Below, in pieces: positions 54,541 through 62,817 of a stretch of 64,000 nt of DNA. The DNA is taken from the NCBI RefSeq assembly GCF_003286085.1, contig NW_020825321.1, forward strand, positions 124,001 through 188,000. The letters are read 5' to 3'. The stretch's first letter is position 1, and every line of letters begins with the position of its first letter. The notes below the pieces were generated by a model. It was given only the letters and a program-made list of their open reading frames with translations, searched no databases and was not told the DNA's origin. This DNA is from Drosophila persimilis (Eukaryota > Arthropoda > Insecta > Diptera > Drosophilidae). The translations under genes and the position numbers were made by a program.

Positions 54541-55146
54541 AAACTTTTTACTCTTTGCTCTGCGGGGCCTTAACTGGGATGCGGGTGTAAGACTCCCATC
54601 TTACTCTAGTAGACTATTATTAGTAAACCTCCCATCCTTAGTTTACCGTAGAAAAATGCTTGGTGTGATATTTATGCACAACTTGATCAGGGGTGACATA
54701 GACAGCCCTGATCTGTTGAGCCGCATAACCTTCACGATTCCTATTAGACTGACTAGAAATTTTATACCGTTGTTCCTTCCACTTTGTAGATCGAATTATT
54801 CCTTGCATGAACCGTTTAGGGTCTTATGCTCGGATTATAATTCCCTCTACCATATTATATCCAACACTAATTCTCTTCCTCTTATTAAATTATTAATCCT
54901 TACACACCTTTCTATTAATTAGTAACTGTAGTGGTATTTGTATTTTGATTGCATGCTTAGTTTCTTAGTAAGTTTAGTGCTAATTTTCCTCGAATGTTAG
55001 TCTAATAGCTATCTTTCTTGCATGCTCGCGTTTGGTTCGGCTACGCACCGCGCGTCATGCGGCAGCGCCCCTCGGTCGGTTGGGCGGGAGGAGGGCTGCG
55101 TTTTGCCTGGGATCCGCGCGTAACAGCCTTCTGCTGGTGTCACACC
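54541..55146 (+). mobile_element. CR1 copy G, 3' fragment cut by a gypsy LTR
   Basis: Starts at ACTTTTTACTCTTTGC within the RT C-terminal region, with frame 54656-54922 (MLGVIFMHNLIRGDIDSPDL to LSIN). The 3' UTR with the complete GC-rich module (55025-55118) follows through CTGGTGTCACACC, where copy C continues GGCCACTTG but this copy enters the LTR. Confidence 0.8.
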
Positions 55147-55601
55147 AGCAGTCGTGTCAGTCGTGGATCATGCGGCATCCACCAAGCTGGGCTTGCCTTT
55201 CCCATACCTTTCTCCCCTGGGGACCCGGCGATGCTGGATGTGAGTCGTGGATTCACGCGTCATCCGCAAAGCTGGGTTCCCTCTCCTACATCCTCGCCCT
55301 GGGGACCCGGCGACGCAGATGTGAGTCGTGGATCTTGCGGCATCTGCTAAGCTGGGCTCCCCTCTCCCCTACCCTTCCGACCCCTGACCCAAACCCCCTC
55401 CTCATGCCACGCATGACCCCCAACGCAAGTCTCTGCAGCTCCCCAAGCACGGGTTCACCCACGCCTCGATCCACCCCACGGGTGCGCTTTCGCTGCGAAC
55501 GGCTCTCCCCTTAGGTCCTCAGCCAACAAATTTTGCTGTGGGGAAGGACAGGGCCCTGGACAGACTGAGAAGCTGTACCTCGGCCTGAGAACTTCCTTAC
55601 A
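55147..55601 (+). repeat. 5' LTR of the gypsy element, with internal ~80-bp repeats
   Basis: The left edge is set by interruption of CR1 copy G; TGTCAG at 55155 or TGTCACACC at 55138 are alternative starts. The right edge is ...CCTTACA at 55601, two bases before the primer site. Three tandem units begin TCGTGG at 55161, 55245 and 55325, each with GGGACCCGGCGA or a decayed form. Confidence 0.7.
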
Positions 55602-55603
55602 GA

Positions 55604-55620
55604 TGGCGCCCGAGCAGGGA
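55604..55620 (+). promoter_or_regulatory. Primer binding site, tRNA-Lys type
   Basis: TGGCGCCCGAGCAGGGA, same as in the minus-strand relative near 14265, two bases after the LTR end. It differs from the lentiviral lysine-tRNA site by one base (G for A). Confidence 0.85.
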
Positions 55621-56287
55621 CACACGAGGGGAGAGTCGGTGAGCATAGGGGAGAAGTGAAAAGCAGTGAAAAGTGAAAAGGGAACTAAGCAGCAGCAGAA
55701 AAACTTTAAATCAGGGATTAGCAGCCCAGAATCAGAGCCCCGGCGAATAGCCAGCACCAATCTTTGATCCCTCGACTTGTGTACAGCTGAGGCTGGTTTA
55801 CCTAATATCCCCCCAAGCAACAGCCGCCGGCACGTGTCCCAGACGCGCCGGCGAAAACCACGCGGAAAACCACGCAGCCAGCCACCTACGCAGTAGAAAG
55901 AGACAGGGAGAGACGCCGAAGACACCGCGTGCCGGGAGAAGTGCAGGAAAGCAGCGGCAGCGGCGCAGCGACAGAGCAGCAAGGCAGAAACGGCGTCCCA
56001 GCGACAGAGCAGCGAGGCAGCGGCAGAGCAACGGAGCAGCGGGGGACAGAGGGCGAAGGCAGAGGAACAGCTAGATGGCAGAGGAGCCCTCGGTCACAAA
56101 GGAATGGCCACGGCCAATATAAGGCGGCGCAGGAACACGAGTCAGGGAGTCACGACCGAGCAGTGAAGGAGTTACCACCGGACAGTCAGACAATTAATAC
56201 CGAGCAGTCAGAGAGAGTTATTACCGAGCTTCCACAGGGAACCGTTCCCTTTACCGTGCCACGTATCCTTGACAGGATCATCCAACC

Positions 56288-56555
56288 CAGTGCCGTGTAT
56301 CCTAGTACAGGATCATCAATCGAGTACCGTACCGCGTGTCCTTCGAACAGGACCCCCCACCTCAGCGCCGTGTATCCTAGTATAGGATCACCGATCCAGT
56401 ACCTTGCCACGTATCCTTCGACAGGACCCCCCCCCTCAGTGCCGTGTATCCTAGTATAGGATCACCGATCCAGTACCTTGCCACGACAGGACCCCCCACC
56501 CAGTGCTGTGTATCCTAGTACAGGAGCCCTGACCCAGTACCGTGCTGATAACGAC
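56288..56555 (+). repeat. Four ~74-bp tandem repeats in the gypsy leader
   Basis: Units start CAGTGCCGTG or variants at 56288, 56363, 56436 and 56501 (periods 75, 73, 65), each with TATCCTAGTA(C/T)AGGA. They lie between the primer site and the gag start. A 176-codon frame (55929-56459) crosses the region, but its composition looks incidental. Confidence 0.8.
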
Positions 56556-56591
56556 TCACACCGGTGCCCCGATTAGTGGAACAGGATCAGG

Positions 56592-58016
56592 ATGAACATC
56601 CGCTGGGTAGCGTCCCGCAGGAAGGACGAGCTGCAGAGCCTGGCTAAGGAGTTTGGACTAGGAGAAACCGGGACGGTGGAGGATCTACGGAGCCGGATCA
56701 CCGCATTCATCGCACGCCCTGGGCACCCCGAAGCCGTGCAGGCAAGGCTGGATGAATTGGCTACGCACTTTGGGAACATACCGAGCCCCAGGGACCACCG
56801 GAGCCCAGCCACGTCACCCGGGCCAGGGAGCCGGGCGAAGATGGAAGACAGCAAGGAGGGACCAAAACTGCGATTGATTATACCCGAGCTGCCCAGCACG
56901 AGCCAAGGATCCACCCACGGATACCGCGAGACAGCAACCGAGACACCGGCCGCTCAGGACGAGCAACCACAACGAGATGCCCAAGGACCACTCCAAGGAA
57001 TCAGAGCAGAGGCGGCCAGCAAGAACCACGAGCCAGGACCCACTACCACTGGACCCCTGGCCACGCCTAGCCACCAGACAACCACGGAAGGAGAACAGCC
57101 ACGTCTTCCTCAGGGACATCGGGTCTCACGCCCCGGAGGGGGGGAGATCTCGTATTCGTTACTGGCGGACAAACTCCGGAAATGGGGATTTACTTTCGAC
57201 GGCCACGCGGACCCACTAGCGTTCATCGAAAGGCTCGAGGAGCGAGTGGAATCATATGGCGGGAGCCCCGAGCAGTTGCCGCGAGCCATCTCCGGTCTCC
57301 TTACAGGTAAGGCCGAAGGATGGTTCCGAACTTTTCAGATGCAGGGACAAAATTGGACAGACTTTCGGAAAGAACTCCTAGAATTCTTCCTGCCCGCCAG
57401 ATACTTCCAGCGGCTGGAAGACACCATACGAAGTCGGGAACAGAAGCCCAAGGAATCCTTCCGGGATTACCTTATCGAATTACGTCTGATGATGCAGCGA
57501 GCCCAGTACACTCGGGAACAGGAACTCGAGCGGATCTACGAAAATCTCAGCCCGGAGTATCAAATGTACACGCACAGACAGGATTTCCGATCCCTCACAG
57601 AATTGACCCAGCTCGTCTCTGCCTACGAAACCGCGCGGGACCGAGAAGCACTCCGCAGCATCGGGGCTGCACAGAACCATCGACCCCGTGCCGCCTTTAC
57701 CGGCAATGGAACCAACCCCCAACGGGGCAACACACACGAGACACCCGGGAAAACCGAGATCGCCAACCGAGGAATCGGCCAGGAGGAAGAGCAAGCGATC
57801 GATGTACAACGAGCCTGCCGGAACTGCGGGGAAAACGGCCATTTCAGTGGGGCGTGCACAAACCGACAGAAGCTATTCTGTTGGGAATGTGGCCACCGAG
57901 GGGTCCGGACCATCAACTGCTGCCGGAAATCCGCGTCGGAAAACGGATCGGGTCTCCGCCCAACTGGGACATGGACGGAGGCGCTCACCCAGGAACAGGA
58001 GAAACCCACCCATTAA
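56592..58016 (+). CDS. gag: gypsy Gag
   Basis: 474 residues from ATG 56592 to TAA 58016. The N-terminus (residues 1-40, RWVASRRKDELQSLAKEFGL, TVEDLRSRITAFI) looks like a SAP-type helix pair. Residues about 90-180 are a Pro/Gln-rich linker. The capsid-like retrotransposon Gag domain is about 190-345 (WGFTFDGHADPLAFIERLEE, GWFRTFQMQGQNWTDFRKEL, FLPARYFQRLED, ESFRDYLIELRLMMQRAQ). A CCHC knuckle is at 409-422 (CRNCGENGHFSGAC). A second Cys cluster at 430-443 (CWECGHRGVRTINC) has Val at the expected His position. No stop interrupts it. The protease follows two bases after the stop in another frame, so frameshift or re-initiation would be needed for Gag-Pol. Confidence 0.9.
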   Translation: MNIRWVASRRKDELQSLAKEFGLGETGTVEDLRSRITAFIARPGHPEAVQARLDELATHFGNIPSPRDHRSPATSPGPGSRAKMEDSKEGPKLRLIIPELPSTSQGSTHGYRETATETPAAQDEQPQRDAQGPLQGIRAEAASKNHEPGPTTTGPLATPSHQTTTEGEQPRLPQGHRVSRPGGGEISYSLLADKLRKWGFTFDGHADPLAFIERLEERVESYGGSPEQLPRAISGLLTGKAEGWFRTFQMQGQNWTDFRKELLEFFLPARYFQRLEDTIRSREQKPKESFRDYLIELRLMMQRAQYTREQELERIYENLSPEYQMYTHRQDFRSLTELTQLVSAYETARDREALRSIGAAQNHRPRAAFTGNGTNPQRGNTHETPGKTEIANRGIGQEEEQAIDVQRACRNCGENGHFSGACTNRQKLFCWECGHRGVRTINCCRKSASENGSGLRPTGTWTEALTQEQEKPTH

Positions 58017-58018
58017 GC

Positions 58019-58516
58019 ATGACCGGAGGAAGGATCGTTGCCCTGGTGGACATCAATGGGAGAGCATTTCCTGCCACCCTCGACACTGGAGCCACACGAT
58101 CCTTCATCAGTGAGCGGCTGGCGAAGGAGATAGGGACGACCAAGAACAGGCGAGAGGTGAGGACCAGGATCCACCTGGCAGATGGAACCAGGAAGGAGAT
58201 CAACCAAGCGATAGCAGTCACCGTGCGCCTGGATCAACAAGAAACACAGGTGTCTCTTCTTATACTCCCCACGGTATTAGACGACTTCATCTTGGGACTC
58301 GACTTCCTCTGTGGCATCCGCGCAAGAATCCACTGTGGACGGGCAGCAGCTGGAGTTGCAGCAGAAACCCGCCAGGACGATACCATCATGCACCGCCCAG
58401 CCACGCCCACGGGACGTTTGCGGACTCCACTGCCATCCGAGACCAGCCCCAGACCATCCAACCGCCGCGACAACAAGACCTTACCCGACAAGATCAAGCA
58501 ACAACCCCAGGACTAA
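58019..58516 (+). CDS. pro: gypsy aspartic protease
   Basis: ATG 58019 to TAA 58516, 165 residues. A Ty3/gypsy protease fold is indicated: IVALVDINGRAFPATLDTGATRSFIS with the catalytic DTG at residues 22-24, then RTRIHLADGTRKEINQAI, VSLLILPTVLDDFILGLDFL, the second flap-side ILGLDFL motif. It cleaves Gag-Pol. The start lies in a different frame from gag; the frame is also open upstream to 57320, over the gag end, so the ATG is my choice by homology. The tail after residue 115 is Pro/Thr-rich and leads into the tandem repeat block. Confidence 0.85.
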   Translation: MTGGRIVALVDINGRAFPATLDTGATRSFISERLAKEIGTTKNRREVRTRIHLADGTRKEINQAIAVTVRLDQQETQVSLLILPTVLDDFILGLDFLCGIRARIHCGRAAAGVAAETRQDDTIMHRPATPTGRLRTPLPSETSPRPSNRRDNKTLPDKIKQQPQD

Positions 58517-58562
58517 GCCACCAATCCAATCCCGACACCAACAGGACAACGCAACACAACAA

Positions 58563-59095
58563 GGACTTTGGCAGAGACAGCTACGGCTCCACTGGATTAA
58601 TCCAGGGCCAGCTCGTCGAACCAGGAGTCACCAACAGGACACAGCAGGAAGCAAGGGACTTTGGCAGAGACAGCTACGGCTCCACTGGATCAATCCAGGG
58701 CCAGCTCGTCGAACCAGGAGTCCCCAACAGGACACAGCAGGGACTTTTGCAGAGACAGCTACGGCTCCACTGGATCAATCCAGGGCCAGCTCGTCGAACC
58801 AGGAGTCACCAACGGGACCCAGCAGGAAGCAAAGGACTTTGGCAGAGACAGCTACGGCTCCACTGGATCAATCCCGGGCCAGCTCGTCGAACCAGGAGTC
58901 ACCAACAGGACACAGCAGGAAGCAAGGGACTTTGGCAGAGACAGCTACGGCTCCACTGGATCAATCCAAGGCCAGCTAATCGAACCGGGAGTCAGCAACA
59001 GGACCCAGAAATCACCAGGATACTCCAGCAAAGATAGCTGCGGCCCCGCGGGATCAATCCAGGGCCAGCTCATCGAAACGGAAGTCACCACGTAG
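58563..59095 (+). repeat. Six ~93-bp (31-codon) tandem repeats between protease and RT
   Basis: Units begin at 58563, 58656, 58741, 58834, 58927 and (diverged) 59018; spacing 93, 85, 93, 93, 91. Each has GGACTTTGGCAGAGACAGC and CAGGGCCAGCTCGTCGAACC. The unit is a multiple of three, and one frame reads DSYGSTGSIQGQLVEPGVTN in units 3-6 (58661-59095); in units 1-2 that phase is shifted because unit 3 is eight bases short. Another frame is open too, so which is translated is uncertain. The minus-strand relative at 12-13 kb does not obviously have it. Confidence 0.85.
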
Positions 59096-59264
59096 TCCCC
59101 CAACACGACAGACATCACGCAAGCCACGAACCCCGATACCGCAGGACGAGATCACAGAAACCCCGACGACGGACTACCAACTGGAGCCATTAGCCGACGC
59201 CGAGATAGCTCGGAAACGCAACCCGTTTCGCACCGCCGACTCGGATGACTACGAGAACGCGATC

Positions 59265-61766
59265 TTGGCCGCCATTACCGCCCTGGAACTGGAGGACCTA
59301 TCGCCGTGGCAGCAATACCCAGACCCCGAACCACCCCCCACGCCGTGGGCAGGCATGTTTCTGGAAGAAGAATTGGCGAAATTCGACGGACTAACTGGAG
59401 TCTCCCCCATTGCCGAACACACGATCACAATGCGAGACACTAGGCCCGTGAAGCAGCGCTACTTCCCGAAGAATCCGGCCATGCAGAAGATCATCAACGC
59501 ACAGGTGGACGAGCTGCTCCGGGACGAAAGGATCGAACCATCCCGAAGTCCCCACAGTGCCCCAATCGTTTTGGTAGGAAAGAAGACCGGAGAAATGCGA
59601 ATGTGCGTGGATTATCGCCAGCTAAATGCCCGCTCGGTGCCTGACGCGTATCCGCTGCCGCGGATTAACCACATTCTCGAGAGACTACGCCACGCTCGCT
59701 ACATCTCCACACTGGACCTCAAAAACGGATACTGGCAGATCCCGGTGGCCAAGAGCAGCAGAGAGGCAACAGCATTTACCGTCCCCGGCAGAGGACTCTT
59801 CCAGTGGAAGGTCATGCCTTTCGGCCTGCACTCAGCCCCAGCGACGTTCCAGCGAGCCTTGGACAGCGTCATCGGACCCACCATGGAGCCGTACGCGTTC
59901 GCGTATCTCGACGACATCATCGTCATCGGAGCCACACTAGAAGAACACATCGACCACCTTCGCGAGGTCTTCAGGAGGCTGCGAGAGGCGAACCTCCGAC
60001 TAAACCGAAACAAGTGTAGTTTCTTCAGGAAGAGTTTAGTCTACCTCGGCCATGTCATCAGCGAACAAGGCATCCACACGGACCCAGACAAGGTCAGCGC
60101 AGTCCAGAAACTAGCACCGCCCACCACACTGAAAGAACTGCGACGCTGCATCGGAATGGCATCCTGGTCCCGACGGTTTGTCCCCAACTTCGCCACGGTG
60201 GTCCAGCCCATGACCAACCTGCTCAAAAAGGATCAAAAGTGGGAGTGGACAGACGAACAACATCAGGCATTCGAGACTCTCAAGGAAAGACTCACGCAAG
60301 CACCAGTCCTGGCATGCCCCGACTTCGCCGAGCGATTCGTACTCCAAACGGACGCCAGTTCGTATGGCCTCGGAGCAGTGTTGACACAACAGATCGACGG
60401 AGCAGAAAGAGTCATCGCCTACGCAATCCGTCGACTACTCAAGGCAGAGGAAAACTACTCGGCCACCGAGAAAGAGTGCCTTGCCATAGTCTGGGCAATC
60501 AGGAAGCTGGGATGCTTCCTGGAAGGATACCACTTCGATGTAATCACGGATCACCTCGCCTTGAAGTGGTTGAACTCTATCGATAATCCAACAGGACGCA
60601 TCGCCCGCTGGGCCTTGGAGCTCCAGCAATTATGGTTTGACATCCACTACCGTCGAGGAAGCCAGAACGTTGTGGCTGACGCCCTCTCGCGACAGCCAGT
60701 AAAAACCCTGCAGCGAGTGGACGAGGACCGGTACCCCTGCCCCTGCCCCTGGCTGCAGAAACTCCGCAAGCGGATCCAGGAACAGCCGGAGGGGCATCCG
60801 GAGTTCATCATCGAGAGCGACCAAATATACAAACGAGCCAGCAGCAGAACCAGCGAAGAAGATCCTATCAAATGGAAATTATGTGTCCACAGGGACCACC
60901 GCCGTCGCGTGCTAGAAGAGTGCCACGACCATCTGACAGCAGGACACCTCGGGATCAGGAAGACAGCGACACGAATAGCCCAGAGGTACTACTGGCCCGG
61001 ACTGCACCGAGATATCGCCCGATATATCCGGCAGTGCGCCAAGTGCCAGCAGTACAAGGTACGCCAAACCAAACCAGGAGGAAAGATGCACACCCGCCAA
61101 GCCCAAGAACCATTAGACATCGTCTGCGCCGACTTCATCGGACCATTGCCCCGATCCAAACACGGCAATACTATGTTGCTGGTGCTCTTCGACGCTTTCA
61201 GCAAGTGGGTGGAGTTGGTCCCCCTCCGCAAGGCCACCACCGCACTACTGGAGACCGCTTTCCGGGAACAGATCCTGAGCCGCTTCGGAACCCCACAGAA
61301 ATTCGTATGCGACAACGGGACCCAATTCACAAGTCGCTCTTTCCAAAAGTTTTGCAAACTCGCAGGCATGGAATTGGAGTATACGGCGCCCTATACCCCA
61401 CAACAAAACCCCACGGAACGAGCCAACAGGACGATCAAAACCATGATCGCCCAGTACATCGATGGAGACCAGCGGACATGGGACGAGCTGCTGCCCGAAC
61501 TCAGCCTAGCCATCAACAGCAACACATCGGACACCACAGGCTTCAGCGCAGCATTCATCGTACTCGGCCGGGAACCTCGGTTGCCTGGAGCCTTGTACGA
61601 AGAGGGGACCCCAGGACTAGGCGAAGTGACAGAGATCCCAACCGACAAGCGACTCAAGGAAATCTTCGCCATCGTACAGGAAAATACCCAGCAGGCATCA
61701 CAGACGCAGAGCAGGAACTACAATCTACGTCGACGCGAAGGAGACCCACGATCGGGACGCTCGTGA
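59265..61766 (+). CDS. pol: gypsy Pol: reverse transcriptase, RNase H, integrase
   Basis: The frame is open from about 58980; residue 1 here is TTG 59265 and the first ATG is 59355. RT: RPVKQRYFPKNPAMQKII, SRSPHSAPIVLVGKKTGEMR, MCVDYRQLNARSVPDAYPLP, STLDLKNGYWQIP, FQWKVMPFGLHSAPATFQRAL, catalytic YLDD at residues 214-217. RNase H: TDASSYGLGAVL with Asp 363, EENYSATEKECLAIVWAI, TDHLALKWL, VVADALSRQ. Integrase: H-H-C-C finger (HDHLTAGHLG, CAKCQ), Asp 623 (CADFIGPLPRSKHGN), Asp 683 (CDNGTQF), Glu 718 (NPTERANRTIK), spacing of the D,D-35-E type. The frame ends prematurely at 61766 because of a base lost near 61740; the GPY/F-like C-terminus continues in frame +2 to 62044. All catalytic residues are present. 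Confidence 0.9.
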   Translation: MAAITALELEDLSPWQQYPDPEPPPTPWAGMFLEEELAKFDGLTGVSPIAEHTITMRDTRPVKQRYFPKNPAMQKIINAQVDELLRDERIEPSRSPHSAPIVLVGKKTGEMRMCVDYRQLNARSVPDAYPLPRINHILERLRHARYISTLDLKNGYWQIPVAKSSREATAFTVPGRGLFQWKVMPFGLHSAPATFQRALDSVIGPTMEPYAFAYLDDIIVIGATLEEHIDHLREVFRRLREANLRLNRNKCSFFRKSLVYLGHVISEQGIHTDPDKVSAVQKLAPPTTLKELRRCIGMASWSRRFVPNFATVVQPMTNLLKKDQKWEWTDEQHQAFETLKERLTQAPVLACPDFAERFVLQTDASSYGLGAVLTQQIDGAERVIAYAIRRLLKAEENYSATEKECLAIVWAIRKLGCFLEGYHFDVITDHLALKWLNSIDNPTGRIARWALELQQLWFDIHYRRGSQNVVADALSRQPVKTLQRVDEDRYPCPCPWLQKLRKRIQEQPEGHPEFIIESDQIYKRASSRTSEEDPIKWKLCVHRDHRRRVLEECHDHLTAGHLGIRKTATRIAQRYYWPGLHRDIARYIRQCAKCQQYKVRQTKPGGKMHTRQAQEPLDIVCADFIGPLPRSKHGNTMLLVLFDAFSKWVELVPLRKATTALLETAFREQILSRFGTPQKFVCDNGTQFTSRSFQKFCKLAGMELEYTAPYTPQQNPTERANRTIKTMIAQYIDGDQRTWDELLPELSLAINSNTSDTTGFSAAFIVLGREPRLPGALYEEGTPGLGEVTEIPTDKRLKEIFAIVQENTQQASQTQSRNYNLRRREGDPRSGRS

Positions 61767-62044
61767 TGCTACGCCAACATCACCTGTCCAAAACGGCGGA
61801 CAACTTCGCTGTCAAAATGGCTCCCAAATATGAGGGGCCTTACAAAGTAGTAAAATTTATTTCCCCCACCATAGCACGACTCCAGAAGCATCCGGGAAGA
61901 CAACGACGAACGGCCGGACTAGCCGACCACCAGCGACGACGACGAACCCACCCTCACCAGCGAAGACGAAGAAGACGACGAAGACCCCAGCACCAGGAAA
62001 ACCGCGAGTTCATGAGGGCCACTTATGGTAGTGCGCTGCCGTAA
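61740..62044 (+). pseudogene. pol: Integrase C-terminal (GPY/F-like) segment, out of frame
   Basis: Frame 2 reads RRPTIGTLVMLRQHHLSKTA, MAPKYEGPYKVVKFISPTIA and an arginine-rich tail to TAA 62044. The same region in the minus-strand relative (PAIGSLVLLRQHHL, KFDGPYRV) is in frame with its integrase, which shows that the main pol frame here lost one base. In the family this part binds DNA and helps target selection. Confidence 0.8.
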
Positions 62045-62234
62045 TGTCCTCGCCCCACAAGGGGCAACCGCGTACACACGCAGTAAGATAGCTTAACTCC
62101 CCTTAAGGGATTAGAGTAAGAAATAGCCAGAAACTAGAAAACGCAGCGATCAGGGAAACCCAGGGCCCAGGGCGCACCAGTGGCACAGGACAGGTTCTAA
62201 CCAAACAAGGTTTCTTCCCCCCACCAGATCCGAC
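62045..62234 (+). other. Interval after pol
   Basis: No long open frame and no LTR or polypurine-tract signature identified. Contains the short palindrome-like CTCCCCTTAAGGG (62098-62110). Confidence 0.3.
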
Positions 62235-62817
62235 ATGGACAACCCAAGGACGAGCGACGCACAGCCTCTAGAGGCAGAGGATGGCACGGAGGGGCATCCT
62301 AGGGGTGCGTCGCCGCCCAGCCCAAGGCAACCACGGTCCACGACCAACCAAATACAAACGAGACACCACTCCCCGACCCCGCAAGCAGAACCGGGCAACA
62401 CCACGCAGCATGGCCCAGCAACTGGAGCGATACCGTGACCACCCAGGCCGCCTAGGCCATCCCGTCGGGCCCGCCCCGAAGGCCCACCGTCGCCCCGCCG
62501 TGCGACAACCATGACCTGGGCATGGCTCAACGACATCGTCCATCCGAGCACGTCGCGAGACAACCCGTCTGGGATCATCACAGTGGAGGCGATGCGATCA
62601 TCGGACTCAGACGAGGAGGTCCGAGCAGGCCGGGCCCAGCAGGAGAACCCCAGACGCCCACGCCGCCGCAAGCATCCAGGCCAAGGAGCAGGCACCGCCG
62701 TCACCCCACGCGCGACTCGAAGACGCGTCGAGCCAGGACACGTCGACCTGGACCCCGAATCCGAGGTGCAGAACAGCTCCCCAGTCGCGCACAAACTGAG
62801 GCTGCGGTCCCCACCGC
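62235..62817 (+). pseudogene. Reading frame 3 downstream of pol, unknown, one nonsense codon
   Basis: From ATG 62235 one frame runs MDNPRTSDAQPLEAEDGTE ... to a TGA near 62436 and continues in the same frame (MTWAWLNDIVHPSTSRDNPS, VEAMRSSDSDEEVRAGRAQQ, then arginine-rich RRPRRRKHPG) up to the junction at 62818. It is highly charged and Pro-rich, with an acidic then basic stretch. There is no signal peptide, transmembrane segment or envelope cysteines, so I do not call it env. I do not recognise it. It lies where some gypsy-lineage elements carry an extra ORF. Confidence 0.4.

Larger units (their letters stand above)
55147..62817 (+). mobile_element. Ty3/gypsy retrotransposon, best-preserved element in the window
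   Basis: 5' LTR, tRNA-Lys primer site, long leader with tandem repeats, gag, protease, a block of six ~93-bp tandem repeats, pol and a downstream reading frame. No 3' LTR is present: at 62818 the sequence jumps into a second copy of gag. Gag begins with a SAP-like segment; no envelope is seen. Primer site and proteins suggest the Osvaldo/Ulysses-like lineage (inference). Only one clear lesion is seen in pol, a one-base loss near 61740. Confidence 0.85.

Noticed and set aside
55133..55146. Target duplication for the gypsy element
   Set aside because: No 3' LTR is present in the window, so no second flank can be compared.
55929..56459. 176-codon frame in the gypsy leader
   Set aside because: Repetitive, low-complexity, crosses a tandem repeat array; no evidence of translation.
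57320..58018. Upstream extension of the protease frame across gag
   Set aside because: It overlaps gag in another frame and has no protease motif before 58019; probably incidental openness.
60872..61739. Frame +2 across the integrase gene
   Set aside because: Only the part after about 61740 is genuine protein (integrase C-terminus); the rest is out of frame.
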